From positions 15,631,501 to 15,695,500 of the forward strand of contig NC_088303.1 in NCBI RefSeq assembly GCF_032854445.1: DNA of 64,000 nt, given 5' to 3'. Below are positions 60,262 through 64,000 of this stretch, in pieces. The notes below the pieces were generated by a model that did not search any database, had not been told where the DNA came from, and saw only the letters and a list, made by a program, of their open reading frames with translations. The position numbers were made by a program, and so were the translations under genes. The number at the start of each line of letters is the position of its first letter. Within the stretch, counting starts at the first letter, position 1. The stretch comes from Liolophura sinensis. Lineage: Eukaryota > Mollusca > Polyplacophora > Chitonida > Chitonidae.

Positions 60262-60420
60262 TTCTTTATTTGTTATTAATTTTATTTGTTAGTTTAGCGG
60301 GAGATTAATGCTTATATGCTAGAACATATCACTTATAAGACGGTACGTCAAGTAAATGGGTTGAGGAAACTGGGGATAGCCCGAAGAAACCACCGCCCTT
60401 CGCCAGGTGTACAGGGAGCA
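60262..60420 (-). repeat. Strongly decayed SINE (antisense)
   Basis: 'gggagattaatgcttatatg', 'tatcacttataagacggtac' and 'gaggaaactggggatagccc' are recognisable as the SINE body, with many changes. It lies just 3' of the paralogue's exon at 60578-60702, i.e. in its intron. Confidence 0.5.
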
Positions 60421-60577
60421 GTCTTCCTAAAGCCACCATAACCGCAGCTGACAAACGTATGTCATTGTATGTGTTTTTATTATCTTTTAGTTCCGTCTAA
60501 ACACATTGACAAACGTCTCCATATTTATCAGAAGCTGGTATTCAGGTGTCGTACTACATCCTTCATAGCTCACTCAC

Positions 60578-62785
60578 CTAATGTCCTGTTCATTGGCATT
60601 ACAGACGTTACATGCTTGGAGATCACTTTGCTCTGCTTCTCACATTTGGCGTCTGTGGATGTTGTACCATTTAGCTTCAAGGAAAGACGTTTACTTTCAC
60701 AACTGAAAGAGAACAATGAGCATTTGCGTAAGGGGTCATTTCCTGAACAGATATGCCTTCCAACACTGATAAAGTGGAGACAATTTTTGCGGGTTTCCTT
60801 CGATTTAATTCAGCGATCAAAACCATATCTATATTCAGTGTATTTCTGAAAGATAATTTGCAAAGACATTGTATCTTTCCATGTGTTTCTAATGTCGAAA
60901 TGACGTGTGTTTCAACAACATTTATTGCAAAACTCGTGTGAAGAGCTTCAGAAAGTGTACCATTTAATACTAGTAAAATGTTGGTCCAGTGTATTTTTTC
61001 AAAACTTGGTCTGGTGTTAATTATCTTGAGTCACTCAATTAAAACTATGCTGCCTTCATTCTGGTAATTCTATGTAACATTTGTATTTTCACGTCACAAA
61101 AAGTTTGCATGCGTTCAGGATGTTTCTAGTCAACCGGTCGGAGGTGCAAAATATAGTGCCTTCGTTTGATTCTTGGCAGTCTCATATCTAAAGTCACGAA
61201 GCAAAGGAATCGCTCGTTTTAGGGGAACAGGTTGCGTTAATAGAGTTCATTTAAAATACCGTGATTATAAAACGGGATTTCATACTTGGTCCAAGGCTTA
61301 CACAAGCCGAAGCCACCCCAATCTTTGTAAGTTCCCAAAAGACATTCTCCACAAGTTCCTAAAATAATAAAAGTGTAGACAACAATAGCTTATAAATCAT
61401 AGTTTACCTTGTTGATTGATCTGACTGTAATGACAATGATGAATATTTACGATGATTATCTAGCGAAACGAGGAAACATGTCTCAGTTTGAAGAAAATAA
61501 ACATCAGGTCCTTACACCGGTAAGTTCTCGGTAATGTGGCGCCGACTATAACTGTAGATGTTTGTCAGGTACTTGGCAAAGGAAATGCACCTGACTCACT
61601 TGTTTCACCCATCCATATAAACCAGACCTCCGCCAAGCGGCGCTAAAATACTAGTCTAATAAATGAAGAAAACACAGCAGAAACAAGAAAGGTTGTCGTG
61701 GGTTTAGTGCAACAATGAATTGTCTAAGGTAGGCGCAATGTGGCTGAAGGAAACGACAGGGTGATACGATCGAAGTGGGAAACAGGGTGTTTGTGAAAAG
61801 AAAGTGCAGACAAAAGGAGAAAAAGGTGTGATTAAACAAAAAAATGTAATGAAGAAAGTTTGTACCAGTATAAAAGGTTTAGGATGGCAAACAATTCCAA
61901 GATTAGCAGACAACTAACTCCGGGATAACGAAGAGATTTAATTTAGATTAAATTTTAGACTAAAATTCTTGAGCAAACAACAACTTGGCGTTAAACAACA
62001 TTCAAATCAACAAATAAATAAATTTACCAATTTTACACCTCGCATGTTCATCAGCATTATCTCTAAGGAGACAAAAAGATTTGTTCGATGTCCAATCCTT
62101 ACCATTCACCTGTAGTTCCTTTCCTTTTGGACAACCCCGCGGTTTGAAGTCACATCCAATGCCACCCATTATAGGGAAGTAATTGTTTGCTCTGTCACAG
62201 ATGCAGGATGGTCTCACACCCCTGAGCATTTCCACCCGGTTCAGTGGAACTTTGTCTGGAACAGAGTTTGAAGATACTAAGATGTCAGCCCACAACCTAC
62301 TCCAAGACATCCAAATCGCAATAAATTTTTGAGAAATGGACGGTAAATTTATTTCTTATAAAATCTTTCTATACAGAAAGTAACATCAATAGGCTTTCTT
62401 TACATCTGTTCGATGTTTGAAAATATTAGCGCTAGAATGGTTTGAAACATTTCAACAATTGTACAAAATAAGTTGTCCCTGTTTCTAAAAAACTCCAGAA
62501 CGGTTCTCGGTTACAAGTAATCTATATGCAAAGTATGTATGAGAAAGCTCAGGAATAGGATGTGTGTCATTCCATGTAATATCCTTAACCGCTTTTCTAA
62601 CCTTACTTTCTTTAAACCGATTAATCGATTAATGTATTGATGTATACCTTCACTACATATCGGCCTGTTTTTGAAACAACTTTTCGGATGGGTTGAGTTG
62701 GAAAGATTCGGTTGAATGGAGCCTGAAGGACATTTCCTGCAGACATCCGGGCCGCCATCTTTGTCACAAATCGTGTAAGGGTAAT
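60578..62785 (-). CDS. Second TNF receptor superfamily gene, four ectodomain exons
   Basis: Minus-strand exons in order: 62785-62648, 62255-62103, 61358-61286, 60702-60578. All have GT-AG sites and continuous phases (1,1,1,2,1). They align exon by exon with the plus-strand receptor: 'YPYTICDKDGG' with 'YPYTICDEEGG', 'SCICDRANNY' with 'ECVCDRSKDY', 'TYKDWGGFGLC' with 'TFKDWEGPGLC', and 'TNCESKRL' with 'TNCAVRGQ'. The third exon is 73 nt in both genes, and cysteine order is kept. Sequons NLS, NST and NGT suggest glycosylation. The first CRD exon should lie beyond 64000. Stalk, transmembrane and tail exons should be below 60.5 kb but were not identified, so a membrane receptor, a soluble form and a broken copy all remain possible. 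ORFs on the opposite strand over these exons are shadows. Confidence 0.85.
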
Positions 62786-62989
62786 CTGTGCAGAGAGCAA
62801 ACCCAAAAAACGTTTAAAAACTTTTTTTGACTGGTTACCTTATATCTGAACTGTTGGTGTGAATGTCGGTTTTGAGGTCACGGGCTTTTCATAGATGGCC
62901 ACAATGAATTGTTTTTTGGGGGGTTTTGGGGTTTTTTTTTTTGTTTTGTTTTGTTTTGTTTTTTATTCAGATAGAATTACAAATTAGGA

Positions 62990-63125
62990 CGTCTCAGACT
63001 TGTGGCGACGGTAACCGAGTGAACATTAGGGAAACAATCCGCATGACAACCTTTCTAATCGAAAACCGAAGCCGACCGAACATTACCAGGATTTGAACTC
63101 GTGATCTCCTTTGAGAGTGTTAAAT
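62990..63125 (-). repeat. tRNA-derived SINE fragment (antisense)
   Basis: 'ccaggatttgaactcgtgat' is an inverted B-box region. Upstream is a (ttttg)n tract at about 62926-62962, which would be the tail in sense orientation. It lies upstream of the paralogue's visible first exon. Confidence 0.5.
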
Positions 63126-63787
63126 ACTAAACAGCATACCCGTGAGTATGGCATTCTCACACGATATTTTTTCTTCTCGGGTGTCATCAGTCTTTACGTT
63201 TACTTTTGCCTCATGCATTTGTCTGCGGTTGAGCTGTACTGAGGAATACAGCTCAAGTTCAAGGGTGGACAAACTGGGTGGAATTCAGTAAAAGCACACG
63301 CTCTTCGCCAGGTATAGCCTATACGTAACAAACAAGTAAGTAACAGAGCCGAAACAGACGGCCCTAGATTCAAACAGGGGTCACTTTCATTGGTCACGAT
63401 TCCTAATATGATAATTATAGAAGTACAGCATATAGAGAGTAAATCCAGAACAGTGACGACAGTGTGATATCTGACAAATGGTCACATGTAACCGGAAATT
63501 AGAGCCTTTTGTCAGTTAGAGTTTTATTTCATGTAAATGCTTAAATAGTAGCAAATTATATGCCCCCTAGCACCGTGGCTTAAGCAGAATTAGTTAAAAA
63601 AAAATTGCAGTGATGCTAATTGCAATTTATTAGATGTCACTGGTATAGAAATACTCAAAATGCTGTTTTGTCATCACATTTAACATACAATACATACATG
63701 CATTTTTTTACCTAATTGTGCATAAGTCATGGTGATATTGGATGTGTAAGTTGATGGTATTTATATGAACAGCTAGAATAAAACTCT

Positions 63788-63958
63788 TATTTATTTATTT
63801 ATTTTTTTTTATTTATTTTTTTTTTAATTATTTGATTGGTGTTTTACCCCGTACTCAAGAATATTTCACTTATACGACGGCGGCCAGAGTTATGGTTGGA
63901 GGAAACCGGGAAGAGCCCGAGGGAAACCCAAGACCATCCGCAGGTTGCTGCAGACTTA
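63788..63958 (-). repeat. SINE (antisense), well preserved
   Basis: Tail (tttatttattt) followed by 'tgattggtgttttaccccgt', 'atttcacttatacgacggcg', 'gaggaaaccgggaagagccc' and 'gaccatccgcaggttgctgc'. It is one of the best copies of the family here. Confidence 0.85.
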
Positions 63959-64000
63959 AATCCTAATTTAGGTAAAATTACAAAAGGTGTTTCACCGGTT

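Noticed and set aside
60469-60849. 126-codon plus-strand ORF with an acceptor-like start
   Set aside because: It is antisense to the better supported minus-strand receptor exon at 60578-60702.
62621-62806. 61-codon minus-strand ORF
   Set aside because: Wrong frame of the receptor exon 62648-62785. The adjacent frame gives the cysteine pattern.

Overview
The window is animal genomic DNA: long AT-rich introns, GT-AG splice sites, small exons and many retroposons. Dominant repeats include a tRNA-derived SINE whose tail reads like 'gagtacggcgtaaaacacc' and a second SINE ending in 'gactgaaaaattgttgagta'. I associate both with molluscan genomes, so a marine mollusc (bivalve or gastropod) is the best guess, unverified by any search.

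Layout. 1-817 is non-coding, followed by a 200-N gap. 1018-17573 is a macrosatellite: four near-identical units of about 2,728 bp, then three diverged or rearranged copies. 17574-29000 holds degenerate tandem repeats, a solo LTR, the last two recognisable exons of an unidentified minus-strand gene (19318-20092), SINEs, a diverged pair of dispersed repeats, and a promoter-like X-box/CRE cluster near 27.7 kb.

29.4-33.2 kb holds a decayed two-part Crypton/DUF3504-type tyrosine-recombinase gene on the minus strand. It lies between the arms of an inverted repeat, with a second inverted pair next to it.

35933-47077 (plus strand) is a tumour necrosis factor receptor superfamily (TNFR) gene. Ten exons join in phase to encode a cysteine-rich ectodomain, a stalk, one transmembrane helix and a cytoplasmic tail of about 255 residues without an obvious death domain. 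A 27-nt in-phase microexon and a possible first coding exon at 29750 are proposed. Its introns contain SINEs, a 0.9-kb TIR element, minisatellites and a block of roughly 170-bp repeats.

60578-62785 (minus strand) carries four exons of a second, diverged TNFR paralogue. Exon order and phases match the first gene, and one exon has identical length (73 nt). The two genes converge tail to tail. The paralogue's first CRD exon should lie beyond base 64000, and its membrane and cytoplasmic exons were not found. Both genes would encode cytokine-receptor-like proteins of innate immunity or development, but ligands and adaptors cannot be read from sequence. The rest of 47-64 kb is intergenic or intronic DNA with SINEs, minisatellites and a foldback element.
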